From: SCUB01 sp041918675
Lineage (GTDB): Bacteria; Pseudomonadota; Alphaproteobacteria; Rhizobiales; Xanthobacteraceae
NCBI GenBank assembly: GCA_041918675.1
Contig: JAYRVF010000005.1
Location: 1 to 64,000 of the forward strand
DNA: 64,000 bases
Reading direction: 5' to 3'
The notes under the pieces were generated by a model. It worked only from the letters and a program-made list of their open reading frames with translations. It was not told the origin of the DNA and searched no databases. Below are positions 16,120 to 24,877 of the stretch, in pieces; within the stretch, counting starts at the first letter, position 1; each line of letters starts with the position of its first letter. The position numbers and the translations under genes are program-made.

Positions 16120-17436
16120 TCACATGCGCGATGGCAGCCAAAGAGCGATCACCGGGAACATGATCAGGATGATCAGCCGGATGATGTCGGTGATGATGAA
16201 GGGCAGCACGCCGTAGAAGATCGTCGATATCTTGACGTCGTCGATCACGCTCTTGATGACGAAGATATTCATGCCGACCGGTGGGTGAATGAGGCCGAGC
16301 TCGACCGTCATCACCACGAGCACGCCAAACCAGATCGGATCGAATCCGAGCGATTTGATGAGGGGAAAGATGATCGGGATAGTCAGGATGATCATCGCCA
16401 GGGCGTCCATCAGGCAGCCAAGAACGAGATACATCAACATGATGATGGCGAGGATGCCGTAGCGGCCAAGACCGAGCGCTCCGAGAAACTCGGTGATCTT
16501 TTGCGGCGTCTGGGTGATGGTCAAAAAATAGCCGAACAGCAGCGCCCCGATCAGCACGGTGAACACCGCCGCCGTGGTGCGCGTCGCTTCCAGGAGGGAG
16601 CGCAGCACGTCCTCCCTGGATAGTCGGCGCCGCGCCAGCCCGATCAGAAACGCGCCGCCCGCGCCCATCGCGGCCGCCTCCGTCGCCGTAAACATGCCGC
16701 CATAGATGCCGCCGATGACGAACGCGAACAGCAGGGTAGTCGCCCAGATTTCCTTGATTCCATCCAGCCGCTCGCGCCAGGTGTGGCGCTGGCCGGCGGG
16801 CAGGACGCCGGGCCGCAATATTCCGATGACCGAAATGGTCGCCATGTACATGACAATGGCGAGCACGCCGGGAATGATGCCGGCGACGAACAGCTTGCCC
16901 ACGTCCTGTTCGGTGATCAGGCCGTAGACCGCGAAGACCGTCGACGGCGGGATCATGATCCCGAGCGTGCCGCCCGCCGCGATCACGCCGGTGGCGAAAC
17001 CTTGCGGATAGCCGTAGCGGCGCATTTCCGGATAGGCGACGCGCGAGAACGTAGCCGCCGTCGCCACCGACGAACCGCAGATCGCCGCGAAGCCGCCGCA
17101 GGCCGCGATCGTGGCGATGCCGAGGCCCCCGCGCAGATGCCCGACAAACGCATTGGCGCCGCGAAACAACTCGCGGCTCATGCCGGACGTGCTGGCGAGC
17201 GAGCCCATCAGCAGAAACAGCGGAATTACCGCGAAGTTGAAATCGGTCACCGTGCGCATGGTGGTATGACCGACGATTTTCAATGCCGGCCCGCTCCCCG
17301 AGAGATAGGCGAAGCCGCCGACGCCGACCAATCCCATCGCCATGCCGATCGGCACGCGCAGGAGCATCAACACGAACAGTGTGATGAAACCGATAACCGC
17401 CACCGCGTCGCCGCTCATGCGCGAATTCTCATTCAA
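16120..17436 (-). CDS. dctM: TRAP transporter large permease (DctM)
   Basis: 438 residues with about 12 hydrophobic segments, the standard DctM length. Family marks: VPIGMAMGLVGVGG, PLFLLMGSLASTSGMSRELF, GGFAAICGSSVATAATFSRV, GTLGIMIPPSTVFAVYGLITEQDVG and the C-terminal LIHPPVGMNIFVI. It carries the Na+-coupled translocation path. Its start overlaps the end of dctQ by 8 nt (MNENSRMSG; an internal ATG is also possible), which is usual in dctQM pairs. Confidence 0.93.
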   Translation of the reverse strand: MNENSRMSGDAVAVIGFITLFVLMLLRVPIGMAMGLVGVGGFAYLSGSGPALKIVGHTTMRTVTDFNFAVIPLFLLMGSLASTSGMSRELFRGANAFVGHLRGGLGIATIAACGGFAAICGSSVATAATFSRVAYPEMRRYGYPQGFATGVIAAGGTLGIMIPPSTVFAVYGLITEQDVGKLFVAGIIPGVLAIVMYMATISVIGILRPGVLPAGQRHTWRERLDGIKEIWATTLLFAFVIGGIYGGMFTATEAAAMGAGGAFLIGLARRRLSREDVLRSLLEATRTTAAVFTVLIGALLFGYFLTITQTPQKITEFLGALGLGRYGILAIIMLMYLVLGCLMDALAMIILTIPIIFPLIKSLGFDPIWFGVLVVMTVELGLIHPPVGMNIFVIKSVIDDVKISTIFYGVLPFIITDIIRLIILIMFPVIALWLPSRM

Positions 17437-17944
17437 CCGGTTTGATAAGGGCTTGGTTGGCGGCGAGCAGATCCGGCCGGAAGATCAGCCGGTACGCGCG
17501 CACGATGATAAGCAGAACGGCGGCGACGTCGCCGATCCAGGCGACCAGAAAGAACGGCCATACCGAAAGCCGCAGATCGTAGGTCAGAACGTTGGCCGCG
17601 CGCGTGCTCGTGACCTTGTCGAGAAGCGTGTAGGTCTGCACCACCACCACGAACAGGAGGACCAGCGTGGCGAAAATATCGATCCAGCGCTGATAGCGCG
17701 GGCCGACATTGGCCCAGATCAGGTCGACGGTGATATGCGTGCCCCGATACGAGGTCGCGGCGATGCCCCAGAAGATCAGGATGCCAAGCAGAAGCTGGCC
17801 GAAATCGTAAGCGTCCGGAATCGCGATGTTGAAGAAATAGCGCAGCATCACCGTCACGAACACGTCGACGGTGACGATGCCGATGAACAACGCGGCGATC
17901 CACTCGATCAGGTCGATGAAGCGGTCCATCGAATTGCTAGGCAT
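17429..17944 (-). CDS. dctQ: TRAP transporter small permease (DctQ)
   Basis: 171 residues from ATG 17944 with GGA shortly upstream; a longer in-frame start at 18016 gives a basic, non-hydrophobic leader and is less likely. Four transmembrane helices, with the conserved DctQ pattern VTVMLRYFFNIAIPDAYDFGQLLLG and a central GTHITVDLIW. It partners with DctM in the membrane. The dctP stop is 154 nt upstream, a wider gap than elsewhere in the operon. Confidence 0.88.
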   Translation of the reverse strand: MPSNSMDRFIDLIEWIAALFIGIVTVDVFVTVMLRYFFNIAIPDAYDFGQLLLGILIFWGIAATSYRGTHITVDLIWANVGPRYQRWIDIFATLVLLFVVVVQTYTLLDKVTSTRAANVLTYDLRLSVWPFFLVAWIGDVAAVLLIIVRAYRLIFRPDLLAANQALIKPVE

Positions 17945-18098
17945 GATCTTGATCCGGTCGACACACATTCGCCGATGATGTCGCCCCGAGATTTCCCCGG
18001 AGACGATCGGGGCCACGACGGCGCGCTCGCCGCCGCCGCGTCACCCCGATCGCGTTGATGAAGCGACGGCTGGAGCCGGTCACCTCGCGCCACGAACG

Positions 18099-19157
18099 TC
18101 AGAGGGCCGACTTGAACTTCGCCAATTGTTCCTTGAATTCCTTCATGATCGCATCGGGATCGCCGCCGGCCTTTTTCACGTTATCGGCCCAGCTCTTCTC
18201 GAGCGGCGCCGCGGCGGCCCGCCATTCCGCGAGCTGAGCCGGCGTCAACGCGTCGACCTCGTGCGCGGCGTCCGCCTTGAGCTTGGCGATGCCATTGTGC
18301 TCGTAGTCCGCCCATGGACCGGCCACCTTCAACGCCCATTCGTTGGTGCAGTGGTCGTCGATGACCTTTTTCTGCGCCGCGGACATCTGGCCGTACTTGT
18401 CCTTGTTGAAGACGAAGACGAAAGTCGTCGCGTAGAGCGGAACGTCCATGTGATACTTGGTCACCTTGTCGATCCCGAACAGCGACACCGATCCCCGGGG
18501 GAAGGTGACCGCGTCGGCGACGCCCTTCTCCAGGATGTCGCGCACTTCCGGCGCGCTCGACTGCACGTTGGTTCCGCCGAGTTGCGTGACGAAAGTCGCC
18601 ATGGTGGCGTGCGCCGGGCGAATCTTCATGCCCTTGATGTCGCCGGGCACGCTGATCTTCTTCGTCTTGGAATGGAGACTGCCGGGATCGTGCACGAACG
18701 CCAGGCAGAACTTGACGTCCTTCATCTCCTTGTCGGCGTATTTGCGGTACCATGCGTCGATCGCCTGCGAACCGCCCTTGCCGTTGCTGATCAGAAATGG
18801 CAGTTCGCCCGCGCCGATGATCGGGAAACGGCCGGGCTGGTAGCCGGGGTTGATGTAAGTCAGATCGGCGATGCCGTCGCGCGCCATGTCGTAGTGGTCG
18901 AACGCCTTGCCGAGTTGCTGCGCCGGAAAAACCTTGGACTTGATGGTGCCGCCGGACGCCTGCTCGACCGACGCGCCCCACTCCTCGAGCGCCTTCTGCA
19001 ACGGGTGGCTCGGCGGAACCCAATGCGACAGCTTGAGTTCGAATGTCTTGTCCTGCGCCGCCGCGGTCCCAGCGGGACCGGCGAGCGCCGCGCCCAGCCC
19101 GAGCAGCATGACGCCGAGACGACGCGCGCGCCGCGATCGCATTTCGACTGATTGCAT
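18099..19157 (-). CDS. dctP: TRAP transporter substrate-binding protein (DctP)
   Basis: 352 residues. A Sec-type signal peptide covers about residues 1-35 (Arg-rich start, hydrophobic LGVMLLGLGAALAGPAG, AAAQ cleavage region). The mature part begins FELKLSHWVPPSHPLQKAL, the usual TRAP-DctP opening, and contains KGMKIRPAHATMATFVTQLG with the conserved Arg that pairs with substrate carboxylate. It is periplasmic and would bind an organic acid. GGGGAGGA precedes the ATG. It is divergent from a MarR-family gene, which probably controls it. Confidence 0.92.
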   Translation of the reverse strand: MQSVEMRSRRARRLGVMLLGLGAALAGPAGTAAAQDKTFELKLSHWVPPSHPLQKALEEWGASVEQASGGTIKSKVFPAQQLGKAFDHYDMARDGIADLTYINPGYQPGRFPIIGAGELPFLISNGKGGSQAIDAWYRKYADKEMKDVKFCLAFVHDPGSLHSKTKKISVPGDIKGMKIRPAHATMATFVTQLGGTNVQSSAPEVRDILEKGVADAVTFPRGSVSLFGIDKVTKYHMDVPLYATTFVFVFNKDKYGQMSAAQKKVIDDHCTNEWALKVAGPWADYEHNGIAKLKADAAHEVDALTPAQLAEWRAAAAPLEKSWADNVKKAGGDPDAIMKEFKEQLAKFKSAL

Positions 19158-19286
19158 GACATCCTCCCCTATGATCGCTATCTTGCTATTGTTGTCGACT
19201 ATTCAGCCTGAAATGTTATTGCTTGTAAAGGCGATTGGTTGGGGAACAAACGATCCGCGGGGAATGCTCGCGGAACTGGGGCGCCG
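19158..19286. promoter_or_regulatory. Divergent promoter region between dctP and marR-like gene
   Basis: 129 bp, AT-rich between 19165 and 19235. The near-repeats TTGCTATTG and TTATTGCTTG and a GTCGAC palindrome lie in its centre, where a MarR-family dimer could act on both promoters. I cannot define one operator with confidence. Confidence 0.4.
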
Positions 19287-19805
19287 ATGGTCACATCCGC
19301 GAGAAAAACGTCCTCCGCGAAACGCGATGCTGCAACGCGGTCTCGCGCCGCGGCATCGTCCGGTGAAAGCCGGGTCAAGCTTGGCCCGCTCGGCGAATGG
19401 ATCGGATTCAATCTGCGGCTGGCGCAAGCGGCCTCGTTCCAGTCCTTCAGCCGCGAGGCGCGCAATTATGATCTGCCGCGACCGGGATGGTTCGCGACGA
19501 TCGTGCTGATCGGCGAAAATCCCGGCATCACCCAGACGCTCTTGAGCCAGGCCAGCGGCTGCGACAAGTCGACGCTGACGCCGGTGCTGGCGATGCTGTC
19601 ACAGCGCGGGCTCGTGCGCCGGGTCCAGGCCCGCCATGACCGGCGCAATTACCATCTGACGTTGACGCCGTCGGGACAACGCGCCATGCGCGCGCTGCTC
19701 GCCTGCGCGCGGCGTCACGAGCGCAATCTCGACCGGGTCATCGGCAAGAAGGAGCGCGCGGCCTTCCTCGGCATCCTCAAGGACCTGGCGCGACGCCTGC
19801 CCTGA
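19287..19805 (+). CDS. MarR-family transcriptional regulator
   Basis: 172 residues from ATG 19287 (an upstream TTG start at 19239 is possible). After a basic Ser/Arg/Ala leader it has the MarR winged helix: GLNPGITQ-like segment ENPGITQTLLSQASGCDKST, recognition helix TLTPVLAMLSQRGLVRR and wing ARHDRRNYHLTLTPSGQRAM. It is divergent from dctPQM-iorAB and probably a ligand-responsive repressor of that operon, with an aryl compound as plausible inducer. It is convergent with the DUF3237 gene, with a hairpin between. Confidence 0.87.
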   Translation: MVTSARKTSSAKRDAATRSRAAASSGESRVKLGPLGEWIGFNLRLAQAASFQSFSREARNYDLPRPGWFATIVLIGENPGITQTLLSQASGCDKSTLTPVLAMLSQRGLVRRVQARHDRRNYHLTLTPSGQRAMRALLACARRHERNLDRVIGKKERAAFLGILKDLARRLP

Positions 19806-19810
19806 GCGCG

Positions 19811-19836
19811 GGCGCGCGAGCGTCCCGTCGCGCGCC
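19811..19836. terminator. Hairpin between convergent marR-like and DUF3237 genes
   Basis: GGCGCGCGA (19811-19819) pairs perfectly with TCGCGCGCC (19828-19836) around an 8-nt loop. No U-tract on either strand, so it is a terminator-like structure rather than a textbook intrinsic terminator. Confidence 0.5.
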
Positions 19837-19858
19837 AATGCCGGTCGCGGCGATATCT

Positions 19859-20332
19859 TCAGAGTACGCGGAATACGTCGATCTCGACCCGGTCGGGATG
19901 GCGCGCGCCCCTGGCGACGAAAATCGATTGCGTCAGCCAGCGATAGGTCGGGCTTTCGGTTTCGAAGCGCGGCGCTGAACGAAAATACACGAGCGATGGA
20001 TCGACCGCCTCGCCGCGCCGGATTTTTTCGAGCGCCTCGCGCGGGCCGGAGCGAATGCCGGAATTCTCGACATAGATGCGCGCTCCATCGGCCATCTCGA
20101 TGGCATAGCGCGCGTGAAGCTCGGTCAATCCGTCCGCGCGGACGATCTGATAATCCGCGCCGCCGGTCTCGAAAATATGTCCGCTCATCGTCTTACCGTG
20201 CAGCGATCCGCCAAGAATCGGAATGACGCGCCGCGCCCCGCCAACCGTCTCGCCGACCTCGATCGGCGGGCCGACCGCGATCGTCAGGCTGAACACATAT
20301 TCGGTCGCGAGTTGCGGAACGGCCTCGGTCAT
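19859..20332 (-). CDS. DUF3237-domain protein
   Basis: 157 residues from ATG 20332; GGAG is 7 nt upstream, and an adjacent ATG at 20335 is an alternative. A single small beta-barrel-like domain: EYVFSLTIAVGPPIEVGE, RRVIPILGGSLHGKTMSGHI, GGADYQIVRADGLTELHARY and a C-terminal SIFVARGARHPDRVEIDVF match DUF3237 (UPF0311) proteins. Members recur in aromatic-degradation loci but have no settled function; a lipocalin-like ligand-binding or isomerase role has been considered. Same strand as the molybdoenzyme genes upstream, 146 nt after the anchor subunit, so it may be in their operon. Confidence 0.78.
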   Translation of the reverse strand: MTEAVPQLATEYVFSLTIAVGPPIEVGETVGGARRVIPILGGSLHGKTMSGHIFETGGADYQIVRADGLTELHARYAIEMADGARIYVENSGIRSGPREALEKIRRGEAVDPSLVYFRSAPRFETESPTYRWLTQSIFVARGARHPDRVEIDVFRVL

Positions 20333-20360
20333 CATGGATCTCCGGGAAGACAATCTCGAT

Positions 20361-20419
20361 TGGCGAATTCGAATGGCGAATTCGAGTGGCGAATTTGATC
20401 GGCGAACTCAATCGGCGAC
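20361..20419. repeat. 13-bp tandem repeat, about 4.5 copies
   Basis: Units begin at 20361, 20374, 20387, 20400 and 20413 with consensus YGGCGAAYTYGAW (TGGCGAATTCGAA, TGGCGAATTCGAG, TGGCGAATTTGAT, CGGCGAACTCAAT, then a partial CGGCGACAG). It lies in the leader of the DUF3237 gene, 29 nt upstream of its start. The units drift progressively, so this is an old duplication series rather than a recent slip. Confidence 0.85.
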
Positions 20420-20478
20420 AGCGTGGGCACGCCGGTCGCGGCCGGGCGTCCCCGCCGTCCGGCCCGGCGCGGCGCGGA

Positions 20479-22086
20479 TCACACTTCCTGAGTTTTCCAT
20501 CCCGGCTTGACCGCGGGGCCGATGGCACCTTCGCCGCGCGTCGGCGTGTGCCTGAGCGCGTAGCCCTGATTGTAGCCCGCGCGGGTGACGAGGACAAACT
20601 TGTACCACAGACCCGACACCATCGCGGCGACGCCGGCGATCACGTACAGGATCGGCGCGGCGGGCGGCGCGATCAATCCGATGACAATGCCGACGACCGG
20701 CACGATCAGGCCGAGCGCCAGCGACACCGGACGAAGCCCGTCGAGCGCTTCCAGCGCCAGCGTCGGCGCGCCGTCGATGTCGAGGCCGCGACGATGCGTG
20801 CGCCAGGCGACGTCGCGCGCGACGACGAGGCCGCCGGTGACGACCGCCGTGACGGTCGAAAGCGAACCAAGTTCGAAAAGCGTCGCGGTCGCGATGAGAA
20901 ACGCGCCCGCGCCTTCCGCCAATCCGCTCAGCACGATCACGGGCACGATGGTGCTCGCGCGCCAGGTCGGGATCGCCTTGGCCTGCTCCAGAATTCGCGC
21001 CTGGCAATAGAGAAACGCCAGCGCGAGGACGCCGGCAAGCGTCCACCAGATCGCCTCGTCGGTCAGGATCGCGAGCATCGCGAGCGGAAAGAATCCGCCC
21101 GCCACCCATGCCTCGCGCGACATCCAGGAGCGGCCCGGCTGGCGCAGCACGAATATCGATCGCAGCCGGCGGCCGATCTTGAGGAAGACGAGAAACAGGC
21201 CGATCGCGATTAGCAGGGCCGCCAACAGGCCGAGCGGCACGACCGGAAAACCCATCAGCGCGGCGAGCGTGGCGGCGGCGAACAATCCCGACCCCACTCC
21301 GCCGGTCAAGAAATTGCCGGCCGCCTTCCAATCCCAATGCTGCTGATGCCACGGCTCGACGCCGCGCGTGCGCACGCGGTTGGCTTCCGGATCGTGCGGC
21401 GAGGCGCGCGTGACCTCGGCCGCGGCCGCGCCGCCGTCACCCGCGTGATCGTAGAGATAATAGAAGCCCGGCTCGGTGCCAAGTTCCTCATGCATGCGGA
21501 AATGGCGATTGGTCTCGAGCAGCCGCGCGACATTGCCGTCGGGGTCGTCGAGATCGCCGAATTTGAGCGCGTCGGCGATGCAGGCGTTGACGCAGGCCGG
21601 CGTCGCGCGCGGATCGACGCCGGGCACGAGACCGTTGGCGAGGCCGAAATCGATCCGGTCGGCGCAGAAGGTGCATTTCTGCACCACGCCGATCATGGCC
21701 GGGTTCTCGCGCTCCATCTCGTTCTGGATCGCTGTCGCGCCATAGGCGTGTTCGATGGCGCCGACCTTGAAGCGCGCCTGATAGGGGCACGCCACGTCGC
21801 AATAGGCGCAGCCGATGCAGATGTTGTAGTCGATGGTGACGATGCCGTCGGCGCGTTTGCGCGTGGCCGTCGACGGGCACACATGCATGCAGGGCGGATC
21901 GGCGCAATGCTGGCAGCCGACCGGAACGAAAGTGCGCGACACGTTCGGGAACTTGCCCGCCTCGATGTCGAGCACCTTGCGCCACTGCACCGCGGGCGAT
22001 GTCGCGTTGGTATGGCGGCAGGCGGCCGCGCAGGTCTGGCAGCCGACGCACCGTTCCAGATCGGCGAGCATGACCCAGCGCGTCAC
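20479..22086 (-). CDS. Fused four-cluster Fe-S subunit and DmsC/NrfD-like membrane anchor
   Basis: 535 residues. Residues 1-190 are a DmsB-type ferredoxin with all 16 cysteines: CVGCQTCAAAC, CQHCADPPCMHVCP, CIGCAYCDVACPY, and CTFC with ACVNACI, i.e. four [4Fe-4S] clusters. After a linker, residues ~260-510 form about eight transmembrane helices of the DmsC/PadD type. Start GTG 22086 sits in a GTGA overlap with the catalytic-subunit stop. It should carry electrons between the molybdenum subunit and the quinone pool. Fusion of these two normally separate subunits fixes their stoichiometry. Partner: the 916-residue gene just upstream. Confidence 0.82.
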   Translation of the reverse strand: MTRWVMLADLERCVGCQTCAAACRHTNATSPAVQWRKVLDIEAGKFPNVSRTFVPVGCQHCADPPCMHVCPSTATRKRADGIVTIDYNICIGCAYCDVACPYQARFKVGAIEHAYGATAIQNEMERENPAMIGVVQKCTFCADRIDFGLANGLVPGVDPRATPACVNACIADALKFGDLDDPDGNVARLLETNRHFRMHEELGTEPGFYYLYDHAGDGGAAAAEVTRASPHDPEANRVRTRGVEPWHQQHWDWKAAGNFLTGGVGSGLFAAATLAALMGFPVVPLGLLAALLIAIGLFLVFLKIGRRLRSIFVLRQPGRSWMSREAWVAGGFFPLAMLAILTDEAIWWTLAGVLALAFLYCQARILEQAKAIPTWRASTIVPVIVLSGLAEGAGAFLIATATLFELGSLSTVTAVVTGGLVVARDVAWRTHRRGLDIDGAPTLALEALDGLRPVSLALGLIVPVVGIVIGLIAPPAAPILYVIAGVAAMVSGLWYKFVLVTRAGYNQGYALRHTPTRGEGAIGPAVKPGWKTQEV

Positions 22087-24833
22087 GCCGTTCCCCCAAT
22101 CTTGTCCACCCTGACCTTGACCAGATCGGCGCTCGATCCGGTCGAGTCGGTCAACTCGATCAGCATCGGCACCAGCTTGTTCATGCTGGGCGCGTGGAAG
22201 TCCTTGGCGAAAGGCGTGACCCAATGGTCGAATTGGCCGATCATCAGGATCGTGTCGGGACGGATGCCCTCGGTCAGCATCACCTTGCCCCGCGTCTTGT
22301 TGAGCGGCGAGGCGACCTCGACCTCGTCGCCGTCGGAAAGCCCGAGCCGTTCGGCGGCGGCGTAATTCATCACCACGCTGCCGTGGCCGGCGACATTGCC
22401 GGACAGCTCGCGCATGAGCTGCACGCCGACATTGTTGCCCCAGGAATATTGCATGCTCCGCGTGGTCACCAGCCAGAACGGATAGTCGTCGATCTTGACC
22501 TGGAAGTGCTTGGCGAGCGCGCTCTCCCAGGTCTTCTCCAGGTCGCGCCAATGCGGCATCGGCTCGTATTCGGTGAGCTGCGTGTCCCACCAATGGATAT
22601 CGTTCTCGTGCAGCCGGCGCTCGAGCTCGCGCCCGATGCGCATGAGCTGTTCCTGATATGGCATTTCGAAACGCAGCTTCTTCTCGATCAGCGACGGGTA
22701 GAGATACCAGCGCAGACGCGAGAACGGCTTGACGCGGAAGCCGTGCTCGCGGAACCAGTCGAGCCCCTGACTTTCGGCCCCGTCGGTGATTTCCGCGCTG
22801 GCCGCGCGGCAGCTCGCGTCCCAGATCGCCTCGACGCCGTGGGCCTTGTCGAGATCGAGCGAGAAATCGTAGTTGCCGCCCCGCAGCGCCACGCCGGCGG
22901 CGCCGCGATTGATCGCCTCGTTATATTCACGCAGCAGGCCGACGCGCCGGCAGATTTCCGTCGCGATCCAAGTGAAGTCGCGCGCCTCGCCCTGCGGCGG
23001 AACCGCGGGGTTGCGCAGCGCGAAGCCCTGGTGATCCCAGAATTGCTCGTTGTATTTCGTCCCGCCGATGCGCAGGAGTTGCAGCCCCTCGAGATCGGTG
23101 CAATCGGGCAGCAGCACGTCGGCGTTGTGATTGGTCTCGTCGCGCGTGAAGGCGAAGCAGACGATGAAGGGAAACTTCGCCATCGTCCGGCTGACGCGCT
23201 CGGTATCCCAGAACGAGATCGCCGGGTTGGTCCGATAAACGAACCAGACGTCGGGCGGCGCGGCCTTGGGGAAGTTCTCGAATGTCTCGGTCTGCTGCAT
23301 CCAGGCCAGATGGGTCGGCCCCAGCGCCTGGCTCCATGCCGAATTCGCCACCAGCGGCACCAGCGTGCGGTGACCCGAACGCACCGGCGGGCGCGAGACC
23401 CATTCCTCGCGGCTCGTCGGATTCATCGGATATTGCATGAAGCCATCCGGCCCGGGCACGACGCTCGACCAGCGATTGTCGGCGGGACGATTGAGCCGCA
23501 CGGTCGTGCCGAGCGTGCCGCCCGGCACCTCCAGCGCGCCGACGAGGCAGGCGAGCAGCGTACGCGCCCAGCAACATTCGAAGCCGCCCCAACCGTTGTT
23601 GACCGTCTTGCCGAGCGTGATCGCCACCGGTCGGAACGGCAACGTCACGCCCTCGATTTCGATCGTCTCGCCGACGCGCGCGTGATCGAGATATTCGTTG
23701 GCGATCCGGCGGATCGAGGCCGCCTCGACATCGCAGATCGCGCTCGCCCATTCCGGCGAATAGGGCGCCATATGCGCCACCAGACGCGCGAAGGCGGGCT
23801 CGACCCGCGCCTCCGCGTGGCGCGCGATCTCGTTGTCGGGTCCGACCTCGACGCCGGAGACGACGAAGCTTCCCTCGAGCGCCGGATCGATGCCCGGCGT
23901 GTCGAAGGCGACCGCGCGCTTGGCCGCCGTGTCCCAGATCATCGGCTTGCGGGTGGCCTCGTCGCGCAGATAATAGCCGCCCGGACCCACGAGATAGGGC
24001 GACGAGGTGTGGCCCTTCAGGAACGGGATGTCGAGCTTGGCGCGCGCGGCCTCCCGCAGCGCCACGTGGATCATGGCGTACATGAAGGCGACGTCGGTCT
24101 TGGGCTTGATCGGGATCCACTCTGCCGAACACGCGCCGGTGATGGACAGATGCGGCTCGACCTGCACGCGCTTCATGCCGCGCTTGCGCGCGTCGGCGTG
24201 ACGCTTGACGCCGCAGACACCGCCGGAGGCCTCGACGTTGCCGCCGAACGAAACGACATATTCGCTGAGCGGCGTATCCGGCGCGACGGTGAAGGCGCGA
24301 TGCCAGAATTCGCCGTAGAGATGTTCCGAATGCGTGCACTTGACGCCCTGACCGGAGCCGAAGCTCATGTCGACCGGACCCCAGGCCGCCAGGAACGCCG
24401 GCAGCGTTCCCATATAGGCCGTCGGCGTGCCGCCGCCGCCGAAGCTCGCCGCCACGCGCGGATAGCCCGTCTCGTCGAGCAGCCCGGCCGCGCGCGCCTC
24501 CTTGAGCTTGGCGGCGACGAGATCGAGCGCCTCGTCCCACGACACGCGAACGAAACCCGGATCCTCGTCGCGACCCTTCCGCGGATTCGTCCGCTTCATC
24601 GGATACAGAACGCGGTAAGGCGTATAGGCCTTCTGAATGAGGCCGAACGCGCGCACGCAGGCCTTGCCGCCGGCCGGATGCACATCGGCGGCGTCGAAAT
24701 TGGGCTGCACCTCGGTCGCCACGCCGTCCTGGATGCGGACCTTGAGAAGGTCCGGCCCCGCCACGCACTGGTAGCAATAGGTCGAGACGTAACGTTCGTC
24801 GGTGGAAGCTTGCGCGGCCATGGCCTTGGTCAC
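22083..24833 (-). CDS. Molybdopterin oxidoreductase catalytic subunit, phenylacetyl-CoA:acceptor-oxidoreductase-like
   Basis: 916 residues, DMSO-reductase superfamily (Mo/W-bisPGD). The N-terminal cluster motif is C-x2-C (TYCYQCVAGPDLL) with a distant fourth Cys (GGKACVRAFG); the third Cys is replaced by Pro. Then the standard series PMKRTNPRKGRDEDPGFVRV, SWDEALDLV, and the C-terminal dinucleotide domain PFWLVTTRSMQYSWGNN. No Tat signal, so it is probably cytoplasmic. From memory, the segments CYQCV-GPD and ITLGKTVNNGWG match PadB, which oxidises phenylacetyl-CoA to phenylglyoxylate; this is recall, not a search. IorAB nearby would make that substrate and an FlK-like thioesterase is 44 nt upstream. 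Thiosulfate/polysulfide or arsenite-type activity is less likely. Confidence 0.72.
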   Translation of the reverse strand: MTKAMAAQASTDERYVSTYCYQCVAGPDLLKVRIQDGVATEVQPNFDAADVHPAGGKACVRAFGLIQKAYTPYRVLYPMKRTNPRKGRDEDPGFVRVSWDEALDLVAAKLKEARAAGLLDETGYPRVAASFGGGGTPTAYMGTLPAFLAAWGPVDMSFGSGQGVKCTHSEHLYGEFWHRAFTVAPDTPLSEYVVSFGGNVEASGGVCGVKRHADARKRGMKRVQVEPHLSITGACSAEWIPIKPKTDVAFMYAMIHVALREAARAKLDIPFLKGHTSSPYLVGPGGYYLRDEATRKPMIWDTAAKRAVAFDTPGIDPALEGSFVVSGVEVGPDNEIARHAEARVEPAFARLVAHMAPYSPEWASAICDVEAASIRRIANEYLDHARVGETIEIEGVTLPFRPVAITLGKTVNNGWGGFECCWARTLLACLVGALEVPGGTLGTTVRLNRPADNRWSSVVPGPDGFMQYPMNPTSREEWVSRPPVRSGHRTLVPLVANSAWSQALGPTHLAWMQQTETFENFPKAAPPDVWFVYRTNPAISFWDTERVSRTMAKFPFIVCFAFTRDETNHNADVLLPDCTDLEGLQLLRIGGTKYNEQFWDHQGFALRNPAVPPQGEARDFTWIATEICRRVGLLREYNEAINRGAAGVALRGGNYDFSLDLDKAHGVEAIWDASCRAASAEITDGAESQGLDWFREHGFRVKPFSRLRWYLYPSLIEKKLRFEMPYQEQLMRIGRELERRLHENDIHWWDTQLTEYEPMPHWRDLEKTWESALAKHFQVKIDDYPFWLVTTRSMQYSWGNNVGVQLMRELSGNVAGHGSVVMNYAAAERLGLSDGDEVEVASPLNKTRGKVMLTEGIRPDTILMIGQFDHWVTPFAKDFHAPSMNKLVPMLIELTDSTGSSADLVKVRVDKIGGTA

Positions 24834-24877
24834 CCGATGATTGGTAGGCCCGCTTCGATTATCCTCGCCGATCGAGC

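Noticed and set aside
20361..20419. 13-bp repeats as a possible CRISPR array
   Set aside because: Units are too short, contiguous without spacers, and there are no cas genes.
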